A stretch of 64,000 nt of DNA from Beroe forskalii (Eukaryota; Ctenophora; Nuda; Beroida; Beroidae). The notes under the pieces were generated by a model. The model saw only the letters and a program-made list of their open reading frames with translations, did no database searches and had not been told where the DNA came from. Made by a program: the position numbers and the translations under genes. The stretch spans positions 99,675 through 163,674 of the forward strand of contig WFMF01000408.1 in assembly GCA_011033025.1 (NCBI GenBank), written 5' to 3'. Positions 46,422 through 59,030 of the stretch are shown one piece after another. How positions within the stretch are numbered: the stretch's first letter is position 1; every line of letters starts with the position of its first letter.

Positions 46422-46454
46422 AGTACGTGGTCTTTTTTTATAAGACCACGTACT
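46422..46454. repeat. perfect 13-bp-stem hairpin
   Basis: AGTACGTGGTCTT and AAGACCACGTACT around a 7-base T-rich loop. Confidence 0.9.
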
Positions 46455-48497
46455 GAATTCCCAACCCGAGGCCATTAATGAGCTGCAGTCTGCACATTTA
46501 TGAATGCTTTTAATTTTGATGCATGAAAGATAACAGAATATTATGATTAATGATAGATCAACAAACTAGCAATTATAGATGAACATAGTTGATGAATTAA
46601 CTGAAGAAACGAAATTCACATAAATGAAAAAGTTTTCAATAGGTTGCATTACTGAAAACTCGAGTAAATAGTCTTATCTGATCATGTGATCCAGTACTTC
46701 AGTAGCTTATTTATTTTTCCGGTAGAATGGTTTCATTTTGCTTGCTTATAAAAACACCTCAGAGTTAGACAGATTACAATGCTAACATTAATATGCGCAC
46801 CGACGGAATAAAAGAAATAGTATGGCTTCCACCAGAAAATTTTCTCTTGAATTATTCGTACCGTAAATGTAGGAATCTCGATAATCTGAATTTCCTCCCA
46901 AATTTTGAACACCGAGATTGAGTACAGTAGAATCAGTCGAGATTCGTTCGAGATTTAGTTGAAATTCAGACAAAAATTGACCAACTAGATTAATTTATAA
47001 AGTCGAGAATAGCCAATATAACTATAAGTCGCGAAAGGTCCAATTGGGTCTGGTCAAAATAGTCACTTAACAAGTATGAAGCATATCTCAAGATAAAACG
47101 TCAATCTCTAAAAATAATTTCTTCGATTCTATCAAATTCATGATTTATTCTTGTGGCTCGTGCAAGAAAAGCGTTAATTGACATGTTTATTTTAATTTCT
47201 ATTGTACAAGAGATTGACATACTACTACATGATCTGTGGCAGCTGCTGTCAGTACCTATTCCATATCCGGGGTTGGATATATATTTATATTTTCTGGGTT
47301 TTATTAGCAGTGCCTGATAAAGTTATTTCTCCTGACATTTACATGTCAAGAGAGATGCTTGTCAAGGTATTAGGTCATTCCTTACCCGCCAATGACGTGT
47401 AGTCTTGAACTGATGCATCTTTAATCGTTTCTTATCTCGGACTCTTATCTCATATAATTCTTATCTGACTTTCAATTTTTCAAAAATGTGTTTAAATGAC
47501 ATGAGATTTCAAATGCGCAATGAAATGTTCACAATGATCATCTTTGAAAATGACGTAGGAATGGCTTTTTATGAAAGCAGATGCCTTTCCTTTTTGGTTG
47601 ATTGGAAGTTTATAATTTTGGTGAGCAACATTTTGGTGATGCGAAAATGTGGAGGCAATTCCTTTGAAAACCCCAAATTTTTCCCTGTTGCCCATATAGA
47701 TATAGACATTCCTCGTAAGGTATAACAAGAAATGCGCCTGCCGGTGCTTTTCTTGTTTTCCATTGTTCCCATATGCAGGCGCTTAATTTCCCTCTCCTAT
47801 GTGCTTGATTTAGCGCGCGCATGCACGTGGACGAATGATCGGTCCGGATGCACGTGGCGAAATCTATGCGCGCGCAATCACCACAATTCGTACAACTCTG
47901 AAGATTCGTTTGTTGCGTGCCGTTCCCAGTTTCTGGTTTCATAAGCAAGGGGTTCGTTTTTGTTACGCGTTACATTTTCTTTGCTGTTGGTATTAAGCCG
48001 TCGCACCTTATTGTTGCATCCCGACTTCTTTTGCATGAATTCAAGAGGTCAATATAAACATGAAAATAGAAATGATGGGCAGGTACCGGAATGGAAAAGA
48101 TTGCAGATTTGTATATAATAACGCGGATAACTTTAATCAATTCCTTGGACCAATCATCATGATCCATCGTGGCAGTCAAGTCTCAAATCATTAATCCATT
48201 GTCAATTCATAGATGCTCAAGCTGAAAAAAGACTAAATGTTTCAAACTCCAATCGAAACTGTGAAAATCAATAAATATTTTGAATTCACTATTTTATCGT
48301 GAAAAGATTCGATGAAATCGATCTAGCAAGGTTTTAAAAAAGAATCAATTTCAAAGTGAGAATGACGTGAGCATTGAACCCAAATTCCTGTCAGCTACCC
48401 GCAGTGTTCAGTTTCACTCGATGCCACTACACCAAAAACTCCAAAATACCCCTGACTTGACTGATATTATAAAGGAGCATTTGCATGATTTCTTACG
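46455..48497. other. no gene recognised; GC-rich inverted repeat near 47735-47880
   Basis: Around 47735-47880, GCGCCTGC/GCAGGCGC and AGCGCGCGCATGCACGTGG / TGCACGTGG...GCGCGCGCAA form a CpG-rich foldback in otherwise AT-rich DNA. Overlapping frames at 47492-47948 are not supported. Confidence 0.4.
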
Positions 48498-48582
48498 CCA
48501 TTTGTGGAATTTCTCCCCCATTTGTGGAAATTTCTCCCCCATTTGTGGAGATTTCTCCCCCATTTGTGGAGATTTCTCCCCC
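48498..48582. repeat. 21-bp minisatellite CCATTTGTGGAGATTTCTCCC
   Basis: Four copies with one-base length variation. It lies downstream of the minus-strand exon donor, so probably intronic. Confidence 0.9.
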
Positions 48583-48752
48583 ACCCGGGCACTTTTCAGA
48601 ATTACAGTACTGATAAAGGTAGTATACACAATTTCTTCCAAAATCCTCCAAACCACGATCTCTGCTAACCCTCTCATTTGCCTTTTTGTAAAACAAAAAC
48701 GCAATTGGAGAGGGAAAAAATGTAAAAGAAACAACTCTAAGATCTCTCTGAC

Positions 48753-49133
48753 CTGATTGCAGCTCGGACCCACAGGTCCCTATGATGCGGTATGATCTCC
48801 GATTGCTTGCTATCATCCTCCCCTCCTCCCCCTCCTCCTCCTCCTCCCCCTACTCCACCACAAGAGAACCTGCTTTCTCCCACCACACCGTCTATAACTA
48901 ACTCCTCATTCCTGTCTCCCGCTGAGGATTTTACTGAGGATCTCTCTGAGGATTTTGCTGAGAATCCCTCTGAGGATGCTGAGGATCCCTGGTCAGTGCT
49001 AACGCTTAGTATCTCCTCCACTTCTGTTCTGTGGTGGTTGTTACAGTGTACCTTGTTGCTGTTGTTAAGGTGGAGGATGGTGACTGGGGTGTCCTTGCAT
49101 TCCTCCGAGATTATACTGAGATCTTCTAACTCC
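48753..49133 (-). CDS. 381-nt phase-2/2 exon of unidentified serine-rich protein
   Basis: A strong acceptor (CACTACAATATTTCCTCAG) precedes 49133. The frame reads ELEDLSIISEECKDTPVTIL, a histidine/asparagine-rich stretch, EVEEILSV, a Ser-rich part (SSERSSVKSSAG) and a poly-Gly run coded by GGN triplets. The GTCAGA donor after 48753 is weak, but it gives a 127-codon exon whose phase fits the next exon (40159-40233). Without it the frame stops at 48737. The upstream join to the 27-nt exon gives ...HVQ-R-ELEDL. Family not recognised. Confidence 0.6.
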
Positions 49134-49417
49134 CTGAGGAAATATTGTAGTGAGATACAAAATGAAAATAGTCTAAGAGTGGCATAATTGGGGTCACGAG
49201 CTTTTCATGCGCGAAAATGTTGACTGTTGGTAATGAATGGTCACTGTACTGAAACCGAAATTCATGAGCTGATCTCAGCATTTTTGTTGAGCATAGATTA
49301 TCAATAACGTAAATGGATGATTGTGTGTAATTCCATGCACCATTTCAGGTTGACAAGGCTGAAAAGATGGAGATAACAACAAGCTTACAATAGGACACGG
49401 CGTTACTAACCTCTCAC
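49134..49417 (-). other. intron
   Basis: GTGAGA at the 5' end and TTTCCTCAG at the 3' end (minus strand), 284 nt. Confidence 0.5.
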
Positions 49418-49444
49418 CGTTGCACATGCTGGTCAAGGGGGATA
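49418..49444 (-). CDS. 27-nt micro-exon, phase 2/2
   Basis: Acceptor CTCACCTCTTCTAG precedes 49444 and donor GTGAGAG follows 49418. The nine-codon exon reads IPLDQHVQ with shared codons at both ends, and completes Arg with the first base of 48753-49133. It is supported by both splice signals and by matching phase. Confidence 0.5.
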
Positions 49445-49639
49445 CTAGAAGAGGTGAGACGAGAACTGTATTCTTATCTTCTGTCATGTTGTACATCAAA
49501 CCATTTCACATATCTCAGCTCATATACCACACTTCATATCACACTGTATGTATATTGGCAAGGTATCTAGAGCTGTAGTCGGGTTGACACTAAGAGCACT
49601 TCACACTTTGACACCTTTATGTCATCCTGTAGGAACAGA

Positions 49640-49805
49640 ATATATTTTTCAATATAGAAGGTGTATTTGCTTACCCGTGGGATCTGAAAGTCGTTACTTG
49701 ATCGTTTATCGACCAATCAGTGCGTGAGTTTAGAGTAGCCATGCGCGCTGATTGGTCCATCTCAAATGGGCGTGTGGGTAAACAAATACGCCGTCGAAAA
49801 TAAAT
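49640..49805. repeat. 165-bp nested inverted repeat (MITE-like)
   Basis: Outer arms GGTGTATTTGCTTACCC (49660-49676) and GGGTAAACAAATACGCC (49776-49792); inner arms GACCAATCAG (49711) and CTGATTGGTC (ending 49757). A similar inner pair occurs near 53568-53612 (GACCAATCTG / CTGATTGG). Confidence 0.7.
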
Positions 49806-50281
49806 GATCCTTGATAAAGTGTGACAATGTGTGAAATATTGTAGCAAAATATAAAAACACCTGTGCGTAGGATCATGCCTGTCGCCTGATTACTGAAAGC
49901 TATGCGTGCGACTTATCAGTGAACACACAAATTGACTGAACACGTCAATTAACTAATCAATCTGCAAAATCTCTAATTGTGCACCAACGGAATTAAATTG
50001 ATTTTCGAACTGTAGGAGTTCTAAAGGATTTATAAACTGATTGATAGATTTTTTAAAAATAGAACGAAAGGCAGACAGAAGTACATTTCTTCCTGAACTT
50101 TTTCCTACTTTTCCCGAATTGTATGCAATTTGGGAATTAAGTAATTAGACCAGCACTCAGCTGCAGCACTCTACCAATTACTCACACTTCAGTGCGCTCT
50201 ATTTTCCTATTTTCTGATTTGCAAATACAAGATAAAACTTCACACGATCTGCCGAAGATGGCTGCGACATGATATAGCGAT
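49806..50281. other. no gene recognised
   Basis: Nothing supported on either strand. Confidence 0.4.
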
Positions 50282-50300
50282 TTTTCTTGAATAGTATTGG

Positions 50301-50330
50301 CAGGCCCAACGGGCCTGCTAGGCTGCTAGC
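50301..50330. repeat. GCAGGCCCAACGGGCCTGC hairpin, third copy
   Basis: Same palindrome as at 26828 and 27663, followed by CTAGGCTGCTAG. Here it stands without the rest of the 0.8-kb monomer. Confidence 0.85.
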
Positions 50331-51094
50331 GTTTAAGTATTTCTACGAAATCAAGAGGCGTAATGGCGTATACATCAAAGCAAATCATACAAATACGTGC
50401 AGAGGCATCCTGTACGGTACCCTGCGGCATCAGTTCCTTGCAGTTTTACAAGCCGTACAGCAAGGACTTCCACCACATTAGCCAGGCAAGGCACACGCCA
50501 CATGGATTCTCGCCACAACAAAATGTTGCCGTATAATACAGCTGTTACGTAGGATCTATTTCATGGAAAGCAGCTAATTACAGTGGATTCCATAGCATAA
50601 TTGGAAAACTATGTCGATATGAAAACCGATTGTCACTTTGATGCATGGCATGTGTATCACGTTGAGTTTGGCTAAATTTTGACTGTTGCCGTTTGGATTC
50701 CAACCATGGAACAAATTTTCAAGACATCTCAAAAATTGGCATTGCAGTGAACAACGAAAATCAGAAGATTACGCAAGAAAATTTTCAACCAATAGTTTCA
50801 AGGTCGATACTAATAAACGATGATTTTTTTTGACTAGTATCTATGAAGGTGTCAACTGCCATTATCTTAGGAGCTGTTCAAGAAAGGAAGGCAGTCGAGA
50901 GTTACGTCAATATGAAGAGTTAGCACATGAACTGATGATTTCATTCAACCTTCATTTCATTCAACCCTGGTTAAGGAGTAGTTTATTGCCTCCCAATGAT
51001 TCCTGGAACTGTGAAATACTGTACGTATCAACAGGGTGCTCAGGGCTCCACTGAAAGTACGGTATATTGAGCACGTGCTATGATTCGTGATTTT
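50331..51094. other. no gene recognised
   Basis: Frames at 50287-50481 and 50830-51054 have no splice or domain support. Confidence 0.4.
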
Positions 51095-51262
51095 ACAAAA
51101 TACATAGACACGTGCCTATCAGGATCATTTAGGCATACTTCCTGAGGTCGCAGCCCGAGGGATGTATCCAGTAGCCCCACAGCCTGAAGAGTGAGGGTCT
51201 AAACCAATATTGACCCGATCAGGCAAATGCCTATGCATTATAGACAGCGATTAAAACGTCAG
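51095..51262. mobile_element. diverged relative of the 177-bp foldback element
   Basis: Shares TACATAGACACG.GCCTATC, GGGTCTAAACCAATAT, GACCCGATC and AGGCAA.TG with 35593-35769 in the same order. It is more diverged and its target duplication is no longer clear. Confidence 0.75.
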
Positions 51263-52149
51263 AGGGCTCAATGAACGGTTAAATTTGAGAGTCTAACTGA
51301 ACACGGTGAACTTAATTCTAGACTTAAACTTAGACGGAGAACTAGGTAAACGTACTCCTCAATCAGGAATTATTGCTATCACAGTTAAAATCGAGCTGAA
51401 ATTACATCGCAAAGCAATGTTATATGGCATACGAGTCTCTGGAATTTGTTACGGAAAAACCTGTTTTAAAAAAATCTATAAATCGGATTCGATTTGAACC
51501 ATATTTTCAAAAATTAAAATTATTCACATTTTTTAGAATAATTTTATGAAACGATTTCTTGGAAAGCATATTACTATGACAACAGTATAAATCGGCGTAT
51601 TTTCTGTAGTGTGGGGGCACCAAGCTCTTCAGATTAGACAGAATCTAAGTGTAGCAGTTTCAAATAACAGACTGTTCAAACTCATCAATTTACTAGTTTA
51701 AATCATGGAAATAACACGCAGTCGAACTGGCTATTTCAGATTTCTGATTGAGGTCGTTGATTGGATTATATGAACTCCTTGAACTCCTTAAAACATGCTT
51801 TAGAGACAGTGGTTTCGAACGAATAGTAATTCTAACTAAAATCAAATACATCGTACTAGAGGCTGATAGTGAAAAGTGGGCGGTTTGGCGTGATCAACGC
51901 TCCACATTAAACCCTAGTAATAACGTCACAACTTGCAATTTATCCTGTGTAGCATAACCCGTGTTTTGCTGCCTCAACGGTACGTACGCTGCATTGCAGA
52001 TGAACAATAGCATCCCACAGCAATCACTTGGTAACTGCTCAGCAGTCACTTGGTAAAGGATCAGTAAATTACTCAATTAAATTCCCAGTAACCACTACAA
52101 CAGCCCGATGTGAAACGAAGCAGACGCAGATGTAAAAAGATATGTCGGG
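51263..52149. other. no gene recognised
   Basis: Short frames only. Confidence 0.4.
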
Positions 52150-52390
52150 TTGTGTCAATTTGATAACGGTGTGACATGGTGTGTATACGTCGGTGTGATA
52201 TGTTCGAATGGCCGAGTTTGTCTGTGTTATGTCAGTATGTCTCTGTCTGTGTTATGTCAGTCAGTGTCTGTCTGTGTGTTTGTCTGTGTTATGTCAGTGT
52301 GTTTGTCTGTGTTATGTCAGTCAGTGTATGTCGGTGTGTCAGTTTGTCAGTGAGTGACTATCTGTATGTCAGAGTCTGTAAGAGCGTTAG
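52150..52390 (+). repeat. minisatellite of TGTCTGTGTTATGTCAGT type
   Basis: Degenerate tandem copies; overlapping frames on the plus strand read only repeat peptides (SVLCQSV). Confidence 0.85.
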
Positions 52391-54860
52391 AGTAGACAAT
52401 AAGAGCCGTGTCTTGTAATTTGAATAATTACACGGAATGCGTTGCAGCAATTGTTGACGGTCAAGTAACAATGTACAGATTATAAACACGATAAAGCGAG
52501 GTATTATTATCTAAAATCCTCAGTAAGATTTGAGGACAGCTAGAGGTCCTTGCCCATGTTGAGTGTTAAATCTAATCCCGATGAAGGTTATTGACATGAA
52601 GTGAAATTTGCTGGGCGGTCTTTGAGCTATCAGGTAACCGTTAAACCTCTGTCTACAGTTTGAACGTACACTGGCACATGAATATCGGATAGAATTAGCG
52701 ATGATCAAATCACAAATCTACTAATGTCAAAAGAGCTGAGAAAAGTTCAGAATCTTGTTTTACATGCTCAAAATAATTCCAGACACTATAGTTGAACAAA
52801 AGCATTTTAGATTAAAATAAGCTTTACCTAAAATAGCAAACATGCACAGAATATAATAATTGCATGTTTCACTACTCTTACAAGCAAAGTGGCACTTTCT
52901 CGACATAATAAAGGATGCGCTTCGAGCTAAAGATGAAGTTCTGCCATGAATGCCCGAGGAAAATCACTTCATTAAAACAATTTAACGATTAAAATCGGTA
53001 GTTACCGCTGAGTTCGCAGCAGAGAAAACATCCGATAAAACAGCAAATGTAAGAAGTAAAGTGAGTTGGCACATAATGCGTAGCCTTCTAAGCTTCTACT
53101 TTGGAACAAAACGCCTCGTTAACAATAATAAAAGGGGCGGGCAAGCTAATTAAAAACTGTTTCAACTTATAAAGAAAGATCTGATGTATTGTTTCCAAGT
53201 ATAAAATTAACTGGCGTCATCCATTCAGCATTTTCAACTATGATCATGAAATCACCCTGAAGTCTAAACTGCCTGGTTTCAAGAGACATTCAGATTCAGT
53301 CGACTCATTAAGAACCTTCAAGAATATATCATCCTTTCTCCTCCCAGAGAGTCAGATAACAATGGTCCTACAAGTTATCTCTGTAAAGATGACTTGTGTA
53401 GGATTGCCAAGAGATGGTGCAAGGAACATTCCTTTGTTAAATATTAAGTACACACCTTATCATTTTATTCATACGCCTGATACGACTGGGGGACGGGGGT
53501 CTCTTACCCTCTTTTATTGTAAGGCCAATTGAATGTTATCAATGGGTCTCAAGCATACCTTGGCTTGACCAATCTGCACGCAGTCTACTAGAATTCTCTG
53601 CTCTGATTGGTAAATCCCCAGCACCCTGAGAGTAAACTAATACGACGCTGAATATAATAGTATCATGTGATCATTTAACAGTCCCCTATTGACCTAGTCC
53701 GACTATAGGACCGTCGTCCGTCACAAGAATAGTAATGATATATCGTAAAGAAGATGGGGAGAGAGGGAAGAGATAGAATTCTAAGTGCAAGAATAACCTG
53801 TAACTAAATAACCAACCAACCACGATTTGCTGTTTACAGTCGACATTTCTACGGAGTTTAGGCTTATAAATATGAGTTAAATCTCGGACAACAAAGGAGA
53901 ATAATTCGGTCCATAAAGTCCAGTGTATTATGTAATCTCTACACAGAATTAACTTCAAGCAATTTATGCGAAAATACGGAATTTAACTGTGTATTTGTGT
54001 GTTTCTTTTCATCTAGATCCTGCTCCTTAGTCCAATTACCCTTCATTCCCAATTAGTGAATCTGTTGCCCAGTCTGGAATAGAAAGTTAGCTCAACGACC
54101 TGGTATTCATGGAAGAAGACCTCATAAAATTTTCTAATCTGTACATCTAGTCATTTATATTTATTAAGGATCACTGAACTTTCAATGTTGAATGTTTGAA
54201 TACCGCTTAGAGCAAAGAGAGACTCGTAGTACTCGAAAAAAAAACAATCTCCAAAGACTTGAAGAAGCTGACCCTGGCACGAGAATGTGAAATTAATGTG
54301 AGAACAGTTCCATTGTGCGAGTTTACTGATTGACTTTGCTCTCTGACAAGTGACAATGCAACACCTTTGCCAAGGTCTCTGAATGGAGTCTTACAACAAT
54401 ATGAAATATTCAATGAATATTTCATGATCACGATTTTCCATGAATAGAAAAAATATAATTTCGTCAAGATACGAAAATTAAGGGAGAATTGGCACGCAGA
54501 AGTGGTGTGTCCCAAGTTTTCGGCTGTCATTTAGTTATTTGAAAGCTTCCATGAGTCCAAAATGTACATGGAATTGTTTCATATCAGACAGTTTGGAAAT
54601 GAAATAGTACTGTGTTGGCGCTTATTTTCGTTCCATTCCGCTGAGGATATAAATATAACTTCTGTCGTTGTAGAAATAGCTTTGTGCCTTACACGCTGCG
54701 CTCATCAAAGAATAAAGATCCTTGCTGCACGGCATACTAAACAAGGAATCGAAACTGAGGGGCTCTGTTTAGGTCATTGCTACCTCATTAAATGTGGTTA
54801 TAGCCTCATTAATAGCCTAATAAATTAGGTTATTCGTACCGATGTTGAAAACAATTTTTC
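52391..54860. other. no gene recognised
   Basis: Minus-strand frames at 53686-53958 and 54207-54530 were examined; neither has clear splice signals or a known motif. Confidence 0.4.
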
Positions 54861-54886
54861 AGGTTTTAAGCAATTGCTTAAAACCT
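54861..54886. repeat. perfect 26-bp palindrome
   Basis: AGGTTTTAAGCAA joined directly to its complement, with flanking AATTTTT/AAAAAATT extending the pairing. Confidence 0.9.
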
Positions 54887-56467
54887 AAAAAATTGATCTT
54901 GCAACCTCTAAGAGCGGACCCTTAACTGAGATAAGCGAGTTAAAATGCTTAAAACATTGATATATGCTGATGGTTACGTGCTTGAAAAATGCTATTTTTG
55001 CATCCCCTAGATATCTTTCTGTAGAAAAGTACGTGGTGACATTAAGCAACTTGTACAGCACATTTGAACTACTTTCACGATCACAAATTAAGCATCTAAT
55101 ATATATTGTCATTGCCATGGCATGAGAATCTGAGAAGTTCTGACGTTTAAGAGTCTCCGAGCATGCAAATACTCAACTATAGAAATGGTATATCAGTGGT
55201 AGGGTAGAACTTGATACGAGGCAGAAGTTAATATGTTTAAAGTTAATACGTGTAAAATAGGGGTTTCTTCGTCAATTTAATCATAAATAGGACGAGAAGA
55301 GTGGTTACGAACATCTTTAACAAGAACACGAAGTTTTAATTGTTACAATTATCAAGTAAATATTACTTATTTTACTTATTACTATCCTACCTTTGCTTTC
55401 CTACCTTTCGAGGGTTATTATATCTAGAGTACTAAATATGGATTCTGCCCGCATACCACTAAGAAACCATGTGGGCAATGTTTCCGGAAGGATATGGTCG
55501 GGCAAATATGTCCTCCAATCCTGTGTGTTGGGGGCACTATGGGGGCTTTAGTAAGCCTTCCGTCAACTATATACCTCTCTATATGGAGCATGCTTTGAGA
55601 TTTGGAGAAAAAAGATTCCACAGTTAGGCACTGAAATTTACCTTATACCTATCCAATTTATACTCCCAAATCAAGAAGTTAATTTCTTCCTTTTTTTAAG
55701 AATTATACGAACCCTCGCTATCTATACAGCAAAACTTTGCATGGAATATGATCAAGTTTGTAAAAAAATCGCTGGTCCCCAATACCCTTTTTTCTCATAG
55801 GATTTGGTGTATTTGAAAGGATAGCCCATATTTCATCAAATAAACACCAAAATTTAAAGTAACAAAATAAAAGCCGACATAGAAAATTAAATAACCCTCA
55901 TAAGGTATTTAATTGGAAGCAAAATTATAATGAAAGTATGAATTTAACTATATGTACACAACTCCTCTGAAGATAAAGGACAACAATGAACAATAATGAA
56001 AAGTTGAGGTTTTCCCACTCAGTTTTGGTAGCTCAGCAGTAACACTGAGACCATTCAAATACAACACTATTAGCAGCAATATTTGGAGCCCTACAATGAA
56101 GTAAAGTGGCATTACTAATACACACTCTTATTTTACTAAACTTGAATTATGTTGATTTTACTGATATTTTCGCTAGGTCTCAAACTCTCAAATTTTGATG
56201 AAATGCCTAATCGTAGCTGATAAAATATACCTTACGAAACAAATTTATAAGGTCAGAAATTTGGGGATTTCTTGAAAGAAAACCCAATAATTTTGTTCCC
56301 CACTAAATTTCAAAATGATGTCATCATCATCATACTATATACGTTAAAATGCGAAATATTCCCAAAAATATCTCCCAAAATTTTGATCCCCGGAATTATT
56401 CTTCCTCGTAAATTTATTTCATAAGGTGGGGTGTTTCATCCAGAGTGTAAGCTTTAATCAGTTTATT
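54887..56467. other. no gene recognised
   Basis: AT-rich, no supported exon. Confidence 0.4.
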
Positions 56468-56691
56468 TTACGATGTAATGAATTTGACCGAAGTCCGAAT
56501 TGTTAAAATATTTCTACGAATGCATTCAATAACTTCCGACGCTTCAATCGAACAAACGTAGACGATTTGTTTGTGATTATCGCGGTGAACGGATAAATTT
56601 TGGAAGGTTTGTTTCCCTACAGAAAGTTGACAAAGCGAAGTATGCAGATTGCAGAAGTACAGAAGACTGCCAGGACCCACTTCATGCGTCC
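56468..56691 (-). CDS. possible terminal exon of unidentified protein
   Basis: Acceptor ATGCATTTGCAG precedes 56691 and AATAAA directly overlaps the end after the TAA stop at 56468. The 73-codon frame (…VGKQTFQNLSVHR…VYVCSIEASEVIECIRR…) has more CpG than its surroundings. A second frame starting at ATG 56685 reads MKWVLAVFCTSAIC, signal-peptide-like, but stops after 22 codons. Either reading is tentative and no family is recognised. Confidence 0.35.
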
Positions 56692-56826
56692 CTGCAAATG
56701 CATAACACTAATTACTCAAGCAGGATATGTTTTCAACAGGAAATAATATTCGCAGCAAATGCAGCTTACCATATTCCTTGCATTACTGAGAACGTATATC
56801 CATAGACATGTCATAGATTTCAGGAG

Positions 56827-56922
56827 TCGTTCATGAAAAATAGACCGGTAATCGTCATCAATTCACAGTTCTAAACTATGGTAATGACGTCACTCTCAAC
56901 CGTCTATTTTTGGTGCTCGACC
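56827..56922. repeat. 90-bp foldback element, copy 5
   Basis: TGAAAAATAGACCGGT and AACCGTCTATTTTTGGTGC arms, middle containing ATGGTAATGACGTCA. Confidence 0.65.
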
Positions 56923-58869
56923 TCCAACGTATAATAATATACATGATTGGATGATGTTATTAATATTGTACAGATCTCTTAAACAGACTTTAAGTCTTGG
57001 ATCACAGCTTGGATTCCATATATAAATTGACACACTATTAGATTCTCTAAACTCGAATAGAATTTCCACTCTTGTCAACAAAAGCCCGTACGTCTGGATA
57101 GTTCCCAGTCTCACTCACTCTCAAGCGCGTGCTTAATTGAATTAAAAAGTAGCTGGGTATTTACTACTTTTCAGCATTATTTGTAGTTTCGTGGACATCA
57201 TTTTATTCGTTCATTCCACCAAGGAGCACTGGCAAATCGATGCGAGAAGTTCCAGTAGGTACCTTAACACTAAAGCAAAATAGGAATTTGCATGAAGAAA
57301 CACATAACCTATCAATCCTGAATGACCAGAGAGGCAAGCTGTAAAGTTCAAGTATATTTTATCCTATCGAATATACTGTTACTAGAAGGCCCGTTGGGAC
57401 TTAGGCCTTCTGGGTCACAGGACACCCGACCCTTTCAATGCTGACCACAGGGCAACACCATGCCACCATATAAGTATATAATTACCCTAGTCAAGAACTT
57501 TGTTGCTAAGACGTGAAAAGTTGAAAAAAGTTGACATTAAAGTACGCAGTATTTTCCAAATTCGTACGCAGATAATTCATAAATATTGAATTATGAAACT
57601 TTATGACAAAACAAGTGAAACATATGAAAGAAATAACAAAATTGGAAGTTTGAATGTCAAATGTGATATTTAACACCAGTAAGTCATTGATGCAATTTTT
57701 TGCTACTGGGGGAGGGGGTGCAACGTAACGAAATTACGAAAATTCACATGAAGGCTTTGAAAATAAATAAAAATATAGACCAAATTTTACGGTTGCATAT
57801 TAACCTCGAACAGCTGTTAAATAAGAACTCAAGAATAATGTTTTCTAAACTAAAGTTCAGATAAGGAGAATAGATGGGCAACAAATTTGAATCCGAGCTC
57901 ATTAAAATCAAAATTGTTTGCATTTTTATCACTTCTAGCTTCAGTAAATATGAATTACTCATTCCGTCGAATTCTCGCAGCAAACCATCGAATTTCTTTT
58001 TTGAACGAATTATCGCTAATTTTCACAATTAGCGATGATAAAACAACTCTTATCAATATCATTTCTCCTAAGCTCCAACAACAGTGATAAGAGTAAGTCT
58101 TCTGTCAAAAACTTTTACCGGACTCGAAAAGTCCATTGGGAGCGTAAATTGAATTTCAATATAGTTTCAAAATACACAATAACGAAATGGCAGATTCTTC
58201 GTGAAAATGCAGTTTGCGCGCTAGCCCATGTATCCAACGCGCTCAACTGGTGAATCAAATCTAAAACTCGATCATGACTTTTCCAACTTTGAGCGTTAAC
58301 CACAAAAATCTAGCCTTTATTCAAAAAGAAGAATGTAGCAATACGAAGACACCTTTTTTCTACCACCCTGCAAAAAATCGCGGTTTTTCAACTCCTAGTT
58401 TGTCAGATTTTCTGGGAGAGCGGAGGCTCCTACTTATAACTACCTCTCTCGATTATAATAATAGATTTCGGAGAACTTTTAAACAACCTCACAGCAAAGA
58501 TCGCTCTATGTTGCTCTTCAAAACCCACACAATCAAACACTTGCACTTCTAACATAAGCGCTTTTAGAAGTGCTGTTACTGGGTGAGATTATCTAATATA
58601 GTTGACATGTTACGTCATCAATTCAGCATTTCAAGCTCATGACAATGCTGACAATGTCAGCCTCCCACCTTGGGCAGATGACCTGCATATAACTACGAGC
58701 AGCTGTTTGATAGCACCTAAGTGGTATACTTCCCTAGTTAGTTACACAGTCAGTGTATGCAGTTAGTGCAAGGTGTACGAAAAGTAAATTGATTTATTGA
58801 ACCTTTGACCTTTAGTGATACCCCTGGCATCCACAAGCCCATTAACAGAAAACCACTCATGGTAAAGAG
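56923..58869. other. no gene recognised
   Basis: AT-rich. AGAAGGCC...GGCCTTCT near 57385-57412 is a short inverted repeat, and GCTAATTTTCACAATTAGC near 58015 is a small hairpin. Frames at 57887-58552 are not supported. Confidence 0.4.
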
Positions 58870-59030
58870 CTTGAAGTAAATTGGATTTCAATCATCTACG
58901 TTGATTTTCATTCCATTCATCGCTGTTAATGCGATCCCATTATCTCCTTTGATTTGATTCCAATCATCGTTGCTGATTGGATTCCAATTATCGCTGTTGA
59001 TTGGATTTCAATCATTGCTGAAACTTTGCA
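58870..59030. repeat. degenerate repeat of TTGATTGGATTCCAATCATCGCTG
   Basis: About six imperfect units of 24-30 bases. Confidence 0.75.

Noticed and set aside
47492-47948. Overlapping frames of 67-112 codons on both strands
   Set aside because: They share one GC-rich foldback region, lack splice signals, and show no recognisable motif.
52150-52418. Cysteine-rich small proteins
   Set aside because: Cysteines come from the TGT of the TGTCTGTGT repeat.
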